DNA from: a virus | Virus record (IMG/VR): IMGVR_UViG_3300027522_000036 | Location: 1-24,413 of that record | Direction: 5' to 3' (one strand) | DNA: 24,413 bases | Shown: positions 8,375-16,900 of the stretch, piece after piece | Layout of the letters: every line of letters begins with the position of its first letter | Numbering within the stretch: position 1 is the stretch's first letter | Notes under the pieces: generated by a model | Told to the model about the DNA's origin: nothing | The model's input: the letters and a program-made list of their open reading frames with translations, nothing else | The model's database searches: none | Position numbers and translations under genes: made by a program

Positions 8375-8860
8375 ATGGCAATATTAGATACAAACGAAAT
8401 GATGTTCACAGCATTTGAACCTAAATTACAAAATAGGTTTATAATGTACATCGATGGAATCCCAGCATTCCTAGTTAAAAAAGTAGGACGACCAAATATT
8501 CAATTTGGAGACGTAACACTTGACCACATTAATGTGAAAAGAAAATTAAAAGGAAAAGCTGATTGGCAAGATATTACTTGTGATCTTTATGATCCAGTAA
8601 CACCATCAGGTGCACAAGCTGTAATGGAATGGGTTCGTTTGTCTCATGAATCAGTTACAGGTAGAGATGGTTATTCTGATTTCTATAAAAAAGACATTAG
8701 ATTTAACGCATTAGGACCTGTAGGTGATGTTGTTGAAGAGTGGATTTTAAAAGGAGCTTATTGTAAACAAGCAAATTTTGGAGATGCAGATTGGACTTCA
8801 GAAACTCCAATGAACATTAATCTTACTATTAGAATGGATTACGCCATCTTAAATTACTAA
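8375..8860 (+). CDS. gp19: tail tube protein (gp19-like)
   Basis: This 161-aa protein forms the hexameric rings of the inner tail tube and is close in length to T4 gp19 (163 aa). Typical features are FEPKLQNRFIMYIDGIPAFL at residues 14-33, an LDHINVKRKLKGKADWQDIT stretch around 49-68, LYDPVTPSGAQAVMEW, and a C-terminal strand TPMNINLTIRMDYAILNY. The gene directly follows the sheath gene, the standard order, and both begin with an identical AAAAAGATGGCA context. It is closed by the strong terminator at 8881-8907. Identity is secure. Confidence 0.95.
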   Translation: MAILDTNEMMFTAFEPKLQNRFIMYIDGIPAFLVKKVGRPNIQFGDVTLDHINVKRKLKGKADWQDITCDLYDPVTPSGAQAVMEWVRLSHESVTGRDGYSDFYKKDIRFNALGPVGDVVEEWILKGAYCKQANFGDADWTSETPMNINLTIRMDYAILNY

Positions 8861-8880
8861 AAGTTAACTTATATAAAAGA

Positions 8881-8907
8881 AAAGCGCCTAATTTGGCGCT
8901 TTTTTTG
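8881..8907 (+). terminator. intrinsic terminator after the tube gene
   Basis: The 8-bp perfect stem AAAGCGCC (8881-8888) / GGCGCTTT (8895-8902) has a 6-nt loop TAATTT and runs into an uninterrupted T tract to 8906. It is GC-rich compared with its surroundings. It should end the sheath/tube transcript before the baseplate/tail-assembly genes. Confidence 0.9.
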
Positions 8908-8913
8908 TTTCTC

Positions 8914-8931
8914 TATATATGTATATCTGAA
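8914..8931 (+). promoter_or_regulatory. candidate promoter element TATATATGTATATCTGAA
   Basis: This nearly repeats the element at 4931-4948 (ATATATGTATATCYGAA shared) and lies immediately after the terminator at 8881-8907, 25 nt ahead of the gene at 8957. That position is where a new transcript would be expected to begin. The role is inferred from recurrence and context. Confidence 0.5.
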
Positions 8932-8956
8932 CTAGTTTTAATAATTAAATAACGTT

Positions 8957-9709
8957 ATGAAAGAAACAAAACACCAATTTCCAACAGAGGAAGTTACATT
9001 ACCATCAAAGGGTTTATTATACCCAAAAGAATCACCCCTTTCAAAAGGAGTCGTCGAAATTAAATATATGACGGCTAAAGAAGAGGACATTCTAACAAAT
9101 CAAAATTATATACAAAAAGGAACAGTAATTGACAAATTATTAAAATCACTTATTGTAACACCTATTGATTATAATGATTTACTAACAGGAGACAAAAATG
9201 CTATTCTTATTGCTGCTCGTATTTTAGGGTACGGTAAAGATTATGACTTTAAATATCAAGACGAAGATGCAAGTGTTGATCTTAGTGAATTAGAAGACAA
9301 GGAATTAGATGAAAGTTTAATTGTAGAAGGTAAAAATGAATTTGATTTTACATTACCATTTTCTAAAAAATCAATTACATTTAAACTTTTAACCCAAGCA
9401 GATGATACTAAAATTCAAAATGAGTTAAAAGGTCTTAAAAAAATTAACAAAAATTCTAATCCAGAAAATACAACACGTTTAAAACATACAATTTTGTCTG
9501 TTGATGGTGATATTACACCAAAAACAATTAGAGAATTTGTAGACAATTCATTGTTAGCAAGAGATGCAAGAGAGTTAAGAAAATATATAACTCATGTGTC
9601 TCCTGATGTGGATCTAAATGTAAGTTTAACTTTAGGGGATGGAGAAGTAATAGAAGATATTACTTTGCCCATCGGTGTTAACTTTTTTTGGCCTGACGTC
9701 GAATTATAG
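8957..9709 (+). CDS. T4-type baseplate / tail-assembly protein (gp26-like)
   Basis: This 250-aa protein resembles the T4 baseplate protein family (gp26-like hub or tail-assembly factor). The N-terminus has LPSKGLLYPKESPLSKGVVE followed by IKYMTAKEEDILTNQNYIQK, then LLKSLIVTPIDYNDLLTGDK and IAARILGYGKDYDF, a series I recognise from this family across T4-like phages. It ends GVNFFWPDVEL. It sits directly upstream of the tape measure, the usual place of tail-assembly chaperones. Its last 35 bases overlap a second open frame at a seven-T run, so a minority of ribosomes may produce a longer fusion of about 328-329 aa (see the site at 9680-9691). The family name is confident; hub component versus assembly chaperone is not settled. 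Confidence 0.85.
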   Translation: MKETKHQFPTEEVTLPSKGLLYPKESPLSKGVVEIKYMTAKEEDILTNQNYIQKGTVIDKLLKSLIVTPIDYNDLLTGDKNAILIAARILGYGKDYDFKYQDEDASVDLSELEDKELDESLIVEGKNEFDFTLPFSKKSITFKLLTQADDTKIQNELKGLKKINKNSNPENTTRLKHTILSVDGDITPKTIREFVDNSLLARDARELRKYITHVSPDVDLNVSLTLGDGEVIEDITLPIGVNFFWPDVEL

Positions 9710-9944
9710 AAGTATTATATTCCAACAGATCCATGATCTAGTGTATCACGGTAAAGGCGGCTTTTTACACTCTGAGGTTTATAATATGCCCATATGGATG
9801 AGAAGATTCCATATACAAAAAATAAATAAGTTTTTAGAAAAACAAAATGAAGAAGTAAGAAAACAACAAGGAAATGAAGAAATGGGAGATGACAAACAAG
9901 TTCATGGACCCAATATTTCACCTTCTTCAACATTTAATTTTTAA
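9675..9944 (+). CDS. downstream half of a probable frameshifted tail-assembly chaperone
   Basis: This is a second frame (+1 relative to the gene at 8957). It is read as 89 aa from GTG 9675, but that GTG lies inside the upstream gene and has no recognisable ribosome-binding context. More likely it is entered by frameshift on the T7 run at 9683-9689, adding about 84 residues beginning G-L-T-S-N-Y-R. The product has IHDLVYHGKGGFLHSEVYNM then PIWMRRFHIQKINKFLEKQN and a polar tail. This W-M-R-R-F-H-like helical segment fits short tail-assembly proteins encoded just before tape measures. An internal ATG at 9786 could give a 52-aa product instead. The coding nature is well supported by the terminator right behind the stop. 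Confidence 0.75.
   Translation: MLTFFGLTSNYRSIIFQQIHDLVYHGKGGFLHSEVYNMPIWMRRFHIQKINKFLEKQNEEVRKQQGNEEMGDDKQVHGPNISPSSTFNF
9680..9691 (+). other. candidate programmed frameshift site (AAC TTT TTT TGG)
   Basis: The upstream frame reads AAC TTT TTT TGG CCT and stops at 9707. The seven-T run lets the Phe tRNA on TTT 9686-9688 re-pair perfectly after a +1 step or a -2 step; both lead into the GGC CTG ACG frame, open to 9944. A -1 slip meets TGA within three codons, so it would not work. Polymerase slippage on the T run could produce the same fusion. Confidence 0.5.
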
Positions 9945-9948
9945 GTAG

Positions 9949-9976
9949 AGGCATCGTATGATGCCTTTATTTTTTT
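9949..9976 (+). terminator. intrinsic terminator ahead of the tape measure gene
   Basis: The perfect 7-bp stem AGGCATC (9949-9955) / GATGCCT (9960-9966) with loop GTAT is followed by TTATTTTTT. It directly follows the stop at 9944. It separates the tail-assembly pair from the tape measure operon, a separation echoed by a candidate promoter right behind it. Confidence 0.88.
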
Positions 9977-9988
9977 CATATTTATATA
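9977..9988 (+). promoter_or_regulatory. candidate promoter element CATATTTATATA ahead of the tape measure gene
   Basis: This is identical over 12 bases to 5381-5392 and adjoins the T tract of the terminator at 9949-9976. It ends 15 nt ahead of the tape measure ATG. It is the likely start of the long operon running to about 22154. Confidence 0.5.
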
Positions 9989-10003
9989 TGAATAACCTAC
10001 AAC

Positions 10004-12592
10004 ATGGCAGACAATAAAAACGAAAACATAGATAAGGAAAACGAAGAAAAAAGCAAAAAAGCTTTTGGTCCTGATAAAGCTTCATTAAAAGCTCAACAAG
10101 AGTATTTTGATAAGGCAGTAGACTTAAATGATCAACTTAAATTTCAAGTTAGTAACCTCAATCAAATAACAGCAATTGATAGGGAACAAGTAAAACTTTC
10201 TAATCAATTAGTACAAACTGCCAAAAAGTTAAAAGGAGAATATTTAGACCAAAAAGATTTAAGTAAAGAAGTTAAGAAAATTGGAGCCTCAAAGGTTGCT
10301 CAACAAAAGGTACAAAATAATTTAAGCAAACAATTTACTGACACAGAAAAAAAACAAATGCTGTTTGCTATGAATAAAGAAACAGGCATTAAAAACCAGA
10401 AAAATGAATTAGCACAAATTATAGCTCAAGATGCTAAAGGTTTAGCAATTGATGAAAAACGAAAAGGAGAATTAGAAAAACGAATTTCTAGTCAGCAGAA
10501 AGGTTTAGCTACTAGTATGAAAAACTTTAGTGCTGAGGAAAAAGCTTATATAATAGGTGAGAAAAACCTAAAATTAACTAAAGAAATGGAAGCTGCATTA
10601 AAAGCAGAAGAAGTAAAACTTGGTGAAATTAATAATGCTATGGGCTTGTCTGGACAAGGTCTTAAAACCATAAATAAATTATTTGGGGGAGCCCTTGGAA
10701 ACACAGATAAAATACTAGACAGTAGTAAAAAAGAACTAAAAGTTCTTCAAAAACAAGGAAAATTAAGGAAGGGAATGGGTGGTAAATTACAAGGTTTATC
10801 TATTATAGCTAAAAATGTAGGTAAATCATTTATGGCCAATCTTTATGACCCTTTAACTTACATAAAAATAGCATTAGATTATTCAGCTCAAATTAATAAG
10901 TTTCAAAAGTCAATGGGCCTATCTTACCTCCAAGCAGCAAGTTTAAAAGGTGAAATGACCGAAATAGCAGCTGCAAGTGGTAATATGGCTATTAACTCTA
11001 AAAAGGTATCAGAAACCTTTAGTGCACTTAACCAACAATTTGGCACTGCATCTACAACCCTAGCTACGATGTTCCCTGAAGTAGTTGAAGAAGCAACTAA
11101 GTTACAACACCTAATGGGCCTTTCTGCTAAATCAACAGCCGAATTTGCAAAAATGGCTATAGTATCTGGTAAACCATTAAAAGATATTAAAGAAGATACT
11201 ATTGGAGCGGTTAAAGCGGCAGAAGCAGAAACAGGAGCTAGGTTAAACATTAAAGAAGTAATGGAAGCTACTGGTCAAGTAACGGGCCAAATTAAAGCCC
11301 AATTAGCTGCAAATCCAGAAGCAATAGCAAAAGCAGTAGCAGTTGCTAAACAATTTGGGATGGAATTAAAAGACATAGAAGCTACTTCTAAATCATTACT
11401 CCAATTTGAATCTTCTATAGAAGCAGAATTAAAAGCAGAATTATTAACAGGTAAACAACTTAATTTAGAAAAAGCAAGATTAGCAGCATTAACTGGTGAT
11501 TATGAAACATTAGCTAGAGAAATTAATGAACAAGTAGGTACTTTTGCAGATTTTTCTCAAATGAATGTTTTACAACAAGATGCATTAGCAAAATCTTTAG
11601 GTATGACTTCAGATGGATTATCTGAGCAGTTATTAAAAAAGGCTAATTTAGTAGAATTAGCCCAAGAAGCAAGAGCAGAAGGAAATGAAGAATTAGCACT
11701 CCAACTAGAAGCCCGAAGTGCTTCAGAAAAATTCCAAGATGTTGTAACTAAAATATCAGGAGTATTTTCTGACTTAGTAGGAGGACCATTAGCAGGGTTT
11801 ATAGATTTATTAGGAAGTGCTTTAAGTATAGTAGGGTATATCCTTCAACCAATAGGATATATAGCAGGTGCTGTAGCTAAAGTTGCTTCTTTTGATTTTA
11901 AAAACATGACCGTTCTACAAGGAATAGTCGGAACTATAGCAACTGTTTTAATGGGTATAAAAGCTACATCAATGGCTATTAATGCATATAGAACAATAGC
12001 TCACGGTATAGAAGTAAGAATTCGACTTGCAAAAATAAGACAAGCAAGTGAAACAAAGAGTATGACAATAATGGATAAAGCATTATTATTAATGACAGGT
12101 AAAAGAGCAGTAGGTGAAAATGTAGTTAATCAAGGTAAAAGAAGAGGAAATACATTAGGACTTGGAGGAATGTTAAGACAAGCAGGACAGTTTGTACTTA
12201 AAATGTTCACTGCAATGCCCTTTCCCCTTAATTTAGCTGTGGGAGCACTAGGTGCAGGAATAGCAGCAGGACTAATAGGTAAATTTAGTAAAGGAGATGA
12301 TGTTATGTCACCTGGATATGGAAAAAGAGTATTATCTACCCCAGAAGGATCAATAGCATTAAATAATAGAGACACAGTTATAGCAGGAACTGATTTAACG
12401 CAAGGAGATGATGTAATAAGTGGACCCCCAGGATCTGTATCAACTGCCCCCGCTATAGATTATAAGGAAATGGCGGCTGCTATGTCAACTGTACAAGTTA
12501 ATTCACAAATGAATTATGATCCATATGCTGCACGTAGTTCTCAAGGTGGTGTGTTTTATTCAAATCAAGCTGAACAAAATAAAATACCTTAA
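10004..12592 (+). CDS. tail tape measure protein
   Basis: This 862-aa protein sets tail length and is packed inside the tube. Residues 1-230 are charged and coiled-coil (QKVQNNLSKQFTDTEKKQML and similar). Residues 280-570 are an Ala-rich helical region with many AxxxA patterns (KGEMTEIAAASGNMAI). From about 579 to 770 there are hydrophobic stretches usual in tape measures: GPLAGFIDLLGSALSIVGYI, a second near MTVLQGIVGTIATVLMG, and FPLNLAVGALGAGIAAGLIG near 738. These are the segments thought to enter the host membrane at injection. T4 gp29 is 590 aa, so if length scales as usual this tail should be longer. It follows the tail-assembly genes, as in most tailed phages. No peptidase or lysozyme domain is recognised. 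Confidence 0.85.
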   Translation: MADNKNENIDKENEEKSKKAFGPDKASLKAQQEYFDKAVDLNDQLKFQVSNLNQITAIDREQVKLSNQLVQTAKKLKGEYLDQKDLSKEVKKIGASKVAQQKVQNNLSKQFTDTEKKQMLFAMNKETGIKNQKNELAQIIAQDAKGLAIDEKRKGELEKRISSQQKGLATSMKNFSAEEKAYIIGEKNLKLTKEMEAALKAEEVKLGEINNAMGLSGQGLKTINKLFGGALGNTDKILDSSKKELKVLQKQGKLRKGMGGKLQGLSIIAKNVGKSFMANLYDPLTYIKIALDYSAQINKFQKSMGLSYLQAASLKGEMTEIAAASGNMAINSKKVSETFSALNQQFGTASTTLATMFPEVVEEATKLQHLMGLSAKSTAEFAKMAIVSGKPLKDIKEDTIGAVKAAEAETGARLNIKEVMEATGQVTGQIKAQLAANPEAIAKAVAVAKQFGMELKDIEATSKSLLQFESSIEAELKAELLTGKQLNLEKARLAALTGDYETLAREINEQVGTFADFSQMNVLQQDALAKSLGMTSDGLSEQLLKKANLVELAQEARAEGNEELALQLEARSASEKFQDVVTKISGVFSDLVGGPLAGFIDLLGSALSIVGYILQPIGYIAGAVAKVASFDFKNMTVLQGIVGTIATVLMGIKATSMAINAYRTIAHGIEVRIRLAKIRQASETKSMTIMDKALLLMTGKRAVGENVVNQGKRRGNTLGLGGMLRQAGQFVLKMFTAMPFPLNLAVGALGAGIAAGLIGKFSKGDDVMSPGYGKRVLSTPEGSIALNNRDTVIAGTDLTQGDDVISGPPGSVSTAPAIDYKEMAAAMSTVQVNSQMNYDPYAARSSQGGVFYSNQAEQNKIP

Positions 12593-12616
12593 TATGTATA
12601 ATAAAATAATATAATT

Positions 12617-13930
12617 ATGGGATTAAAAAATAAAAATTCACTATTTGATTTAGTAGCAGGAAATAATCCTGTTGAAGATATGACTAGTCAAATAGGACCT
12701 ACTTCTCAACTCCCTACTGATATAGCATCTCAAGTGCATGTAGATAGTTTACAAGTAGTACCTGGAGGAGTTCAAAGTTCACCTTATCAAGATTTAGATG
12801 GACAGCAAGGTCCTCAGTTTCAACAACCAACAGATATAGCATCTCAAACCCACATAAATAGCTTACAAGTAGTACCTGGTGGAGTTCAAAATTCACCACA
12901 TCAAGATCTAAACGGTTTACCTGATCCTAATTTTAATACTTTAAATGGAACTAGTGATTCTCCATTCCAAAGCCCAACGGGAGATCATATGATAGACTTA
13001 CTTACACAAAACACAGTAAGCACAAATACAGGTCAAACTTATATACCAGCACCAAATAGTTCACCTTTTCAAGATTTAGATGGTAATCAAGGACCACAAT
13101 TCCAACTACCTACAGCCCAAGCATCTCAAGCGCATATAGATAGTTTACAACAAGTACCAGGTTTTTCTGAAAATTCTCCATACCAAGACTTAGATGGTAA
13201 TTTAGGACCACAATTTCAACTACAAACAGCACAAGCATCTCAAAAACATATAGACTCATTAACCCAGCAATCTAGTTATCAACACGGTGATTCAGTTGAA
13301 GTTGTAGGTCCTTCACTTCAAGATATGAATGGTAATCCGGGTCCTACTTTTGATTTAGGAGATACTTCAACTCTACAACAAGACTCATTGTTATCAGTTC
13401 CACAACCCCCTTCTAATTCACCTTATCAAGATTTAGATGGTAATCCGGGTCCTGCCTTTGATTTAGGAGATACTTCAACCTTACAGCAAGATTCATTATT
13501 ATCAGTACCACAACCCCCCTCTAATTCACCTTATCAAGATTTAGATGGTTCTAATGGTCCTAGTTTTATGAATACTAACCAAATCCAATCTCAGTTAACA
13601 AGTTTAGAGGATATATATACTAGTACAATTAATCCAGGAGCAAGTTATGGTGCAGGACAACCAGGTGGAGCTTATCCCCACACAAACCCATCAACTTTAG
13701 ATTTAAATGGTAATCCTGGACAATTATTTGATAGGGGGGTATCTTCTACTTTAAAACAAGATTTATTAGCAAATGTATATCAAAGTGGTATAAATCCAGG
13801 AGCAAGTTATGGAGCAGGACAACCAGGAGGTACTTGGCCGTCTGTAAATCCTTCACCTTTATCCTCAACTCCCTTTGCTGATTTAAACGGTAATATACCT
13901 TCACAATATTTAAATAATTTACCAGGATAA
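12617..13930 (+). CDS. tandem-repeat protein with S-P-Y-Q-D-L-D-G units, function unknown
   Basis: This 437-aa protein is built almost entirely from about nine or ten imperfect units of about 36 residues: SPYQDLDGNxGPxF, a Gln/Thr/Ser-rich middle (LPTAQASQxHIDSLQ), then VPGG or VPQPPSN. Units in the first half end in HIDSLQ-VP; two in the second half have DLGDTSTLQQDSLLSVPQPP; the last part contains two GASYGAGQPGG segments. Pro, Gln, Asn, Ser and Gly dominate, there is hardly any Lys after the first ten residues, and no membrane segment, Cys or catalytic motif is seen. It lies between tape measure and baseplate genes with 6 nt to the next, so a virion or assembly role is likely. I do not recognise the family. 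Confidence 0.8.
   Translation: MGLKNKNSLFDLVAGNNPVEDMTSQIGPTSQLPTDIASQVHVDSLQVVPGGVQSSPYQDLDGQQGPQFQQPTDIASQTHINSLQVVPGGVQNSPHQDLNGLPDPNFNTLNGTSDSPFQSPTGDHMIDLLTQNTVSTNTGQTYIPAPNSSPFQDLDGNQGPQFQLPTAQASQAHIDSLQQVPGFSENSPYQDLDGNLGPQFQLQTAQASQKHIDSLTQQSSYQHGDSVEVVGPSLQDMNGNPGPTFDLGDTSTLQQDSLLSVPQPPSNSPYQDLDGNPGPAFDLGDTSTLQQDSLLSVPQPPSNSPYQDLDGSNGPSFMNTNQIQSQLTSLEDIYTSTINPGASYGAGQPGGAYPHTNPSTLDLNGNPGQLFDRGVSSTLKQDLLANVYQSGINPGASYGAGQPGGTWPSVNPSPLSSTPFADLNGNIPSQYLNNLPG
13331..13546 (+). repeat. two near-identical 108-bp tandem repeats
   Basis: Units 13331-13438 and 13439-13546 both begin GGTAATCCGGGTCCT and encode the same 36 residues except for one position (T/A after G-P). They differ mostly by silent changes, so the duplication is recent relative to the other units but kept under protein-level selection. 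Confidence 0.9.
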
Positions 13931-13936
13931 TAAAAC

Positions 13937-16900
13937 ATGGCTTTAAGATTATTACTTACAAATTTAGAGGGGGGAGGATTAAATCTCTATCCTAACCATA
14001 ATACTCCATCTACTTCAGGAGGTTTTAATTATGGTGGATCTACTTCTATATTTGATAATAAACTATTTAGACAAAAATCTTTTAAATTTGGTCAAGGAAC
14101 TACATTTGATAGACCTAATGGGGGTTTTAGTAGTGAACCTTTTGTAACAAGTCCTACAATAGATTTATTATCAGGAAATCCTGGTTTAGAAACAACAATA
14201 AATACATTTACTGATGGTTTTATAAGAGGTGGTGCTATAACACATGCTGAAAGATTAATTACAGATGGGGAAAGAATAGGAAGATTTTTAATTTCACCTA
14301 AAGGTTTAGCGTTTATTACTAAACAAGTAGGACTACAATTAACTAATCCTAAAGTAAGTAGGCCAGGTAGGGGTATTTCTAAAGCAAATCAAAGAACTTA
14401 TAATTTAGGTATAAATACTTTAGCATCAGTAGCGTCAGCAGGAACTGGACTTTATGTTAAAAGAGAAGGATTAACACCTTTAGCACATGCGGGGTATGCT
14501 CAAGCTAAACAATTATTTGAAGATAATGATAATAATAGATTAATAAATTTATTTGAAGATCATATAGAACAACAAACAACTGTAGAAGGTCTACCAGAAA
14601 AGGAAAGAAGTAGATTAGGTCAATTCTTTTATAATATAGGACAAGGTCTTAAAAAAGCTAAAAAATTTGTATTAGGGGGTAGTGATGGTGAAACATTATA
14701 TGCTTATAATGGTGGACCTGGGTCGTTATTTGGTATAGGAAGAACAAGAATAAAAAAATACGCTCCTTATGTTACAGATGTAGGAGAAAATGGAATACCA
14801 AGAGGTTCTTTTACTACAGGTTATTTTGATGGAAGTAGATTTTCACCAATTGCTTTAGGTTTATCTTCTGGTGTGTCAAATGTATTTGTAGCTAATTTTA
14901 GAGAACTTAATGGAGTTAATGTAGATTTATTCCCTGAATTACATGAATCACTTCAAGAAGCATTCATAGCAGGAGGTTTTGGAGAACAAGCTTCTGGAAA
15001 GGGTGGAAATCCATTAGCTGCTAGTAAAAATGATATAAGAGATTCAAAAACTGTTGTAGGTAAAAATGCAGATAGTGTAGAATTAGGATTTAGATATTCA
15101 AATTCTAATCATAATTTTTTACCAGGGGGTAAATTTATAATAAACCAGGAAAATCTTCAAGAGGATTCTGATTTTGAAACAGCTAATCAATACTTACTTA
15201 AACCTAGTAAATTTATATTAAGTAATAAAATACTTAATACATTTAAAACTTTTGATTTTGATGGTTTACTTAGTATATATAATAATAGAAAATACTATGG
15301 TTTACTCTATGATGATGGTGAAGATTATAGTATCCGCTATCCAGAATACCAATATGATCCAGAAGCTAAAGAAAAACTTAGTTTAGAGAATTCAAAAACT
15401 ATTGGAAACCAATACCATAGAGTATTTTCTACTAGAAGAATAGGAGTAGGAGGAGAAATGTCAGAAGAAAGATCAACTGATCAACCTTTCTTACCCGGGG
15501 GAGGATACACTAATTATATTGATTCTGTTAATTTTATATCTGAAATAGAAAGAGACCCATCATTATCTCATTTTTCTAGACACAGTAGCTATTCCTTAAA
15601 AAGAACAGAATCTCATGTAGAAAGTTACAAAACCCTTTTTGGTGGGGAATTACCTGATCCTCTTACTGTATTAACAACAGATTTAGACACAGCTAATGGT
15701 CAATATAACCCAGAAGACATATTACTTTCTGCTCCCAAATCAATAATATTTGGAGAAGCAAGATCAATAAAAGGATTAAAAGATGGAATGCCAGGATATA
15801 GTTTATTACTTAAAAATTTAGGATATAATCCTCTTACATTTCAATCAAACAAGGAAATAAATATAGGAGGTAATATCATACAGGAAGCAGGAAAAGAAGC
15901 TTTAGTTCCATGGATAAATTCATATGGGGTATATGAGGGCAAAAGAGGTAATGTAGCTTTGTTTCAAAAATATAAAGATCCATTTGGGGATGAATCAACT
16001 ACTGAATTTTTTGAAGACAGTGCAGGATTTATACGTTTTAAGTCAGCTGAATATGATAAAGATTTAGAAACTTTAAATCTTGAACCTGATAATGGTAATT
16101 CTTTTAACCCTAAAACCTATTTTTCTAGTAATCCTAATTATAAATTATCTCTTACAAGTATTCAAGATTTTCGAAAGATAAAAAAAGATGTATTAGGAGA
16201 TGATTATATACAACCTTTTACAGATTATCAACAACAAACTAATCATGGTAGAAGATTTTATAGAGAAGATCGTGTAGGTACAGGTACTCCAGGTAAAAAA
16301 ATAGATGGAGTTAAAGGTAAAAATATATTGGGAGAAGACACAGAATCCTATGACATTTTTGATGAAGCAACAATAGATAAAATAAACGCACTTGATATAT
16401 TTAAAAATGATGATTCTTCATTTGAACAAGCAAATCAAAGAGATTTAATAAGATTCAGAATAGAAGCCTTAGATGGAGATGATCCCTCTAAATCAGAAGT
16501 AATGACTTTTAGAGCATTTTTAGATGGGTTTGGGGATAATTACACGGGTACATGGAATGGATTTAAATACAATGGTAGAGCAGAGAATTTTTACACTTAT
16601 AGTGGTTTTGATAGAAAAATAAATTTTGCGTTTAAAATAGCAGCCCAATCAAGACACGAAATGATACCATTATATAGAAAATTAAATTATTTAGTATCAC
16701 AAACAGCCCCAGATTATAAAAATACAAGAATGAGAGGTAATTTTTGTAGACTAACTATTGGTTCTATGATAGATAGAACACCTGGGTTTTTTACATCTAT
16801 AAATTTAAAATGGCAAAAAGATTATCCTTGGGATATATCATTAAATCACTTAGAAAATGGTGAAGATAAAGATGGAGCACAAGTAATGCCTCATATTATG

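Noticed and set aside
12617-13930. Collagen-like protein, because of repeated G-N-P-G-P
   Set aside because: The Gly spacing is not a continuous G-x-y triplet; the repeat period is about 36 residues.
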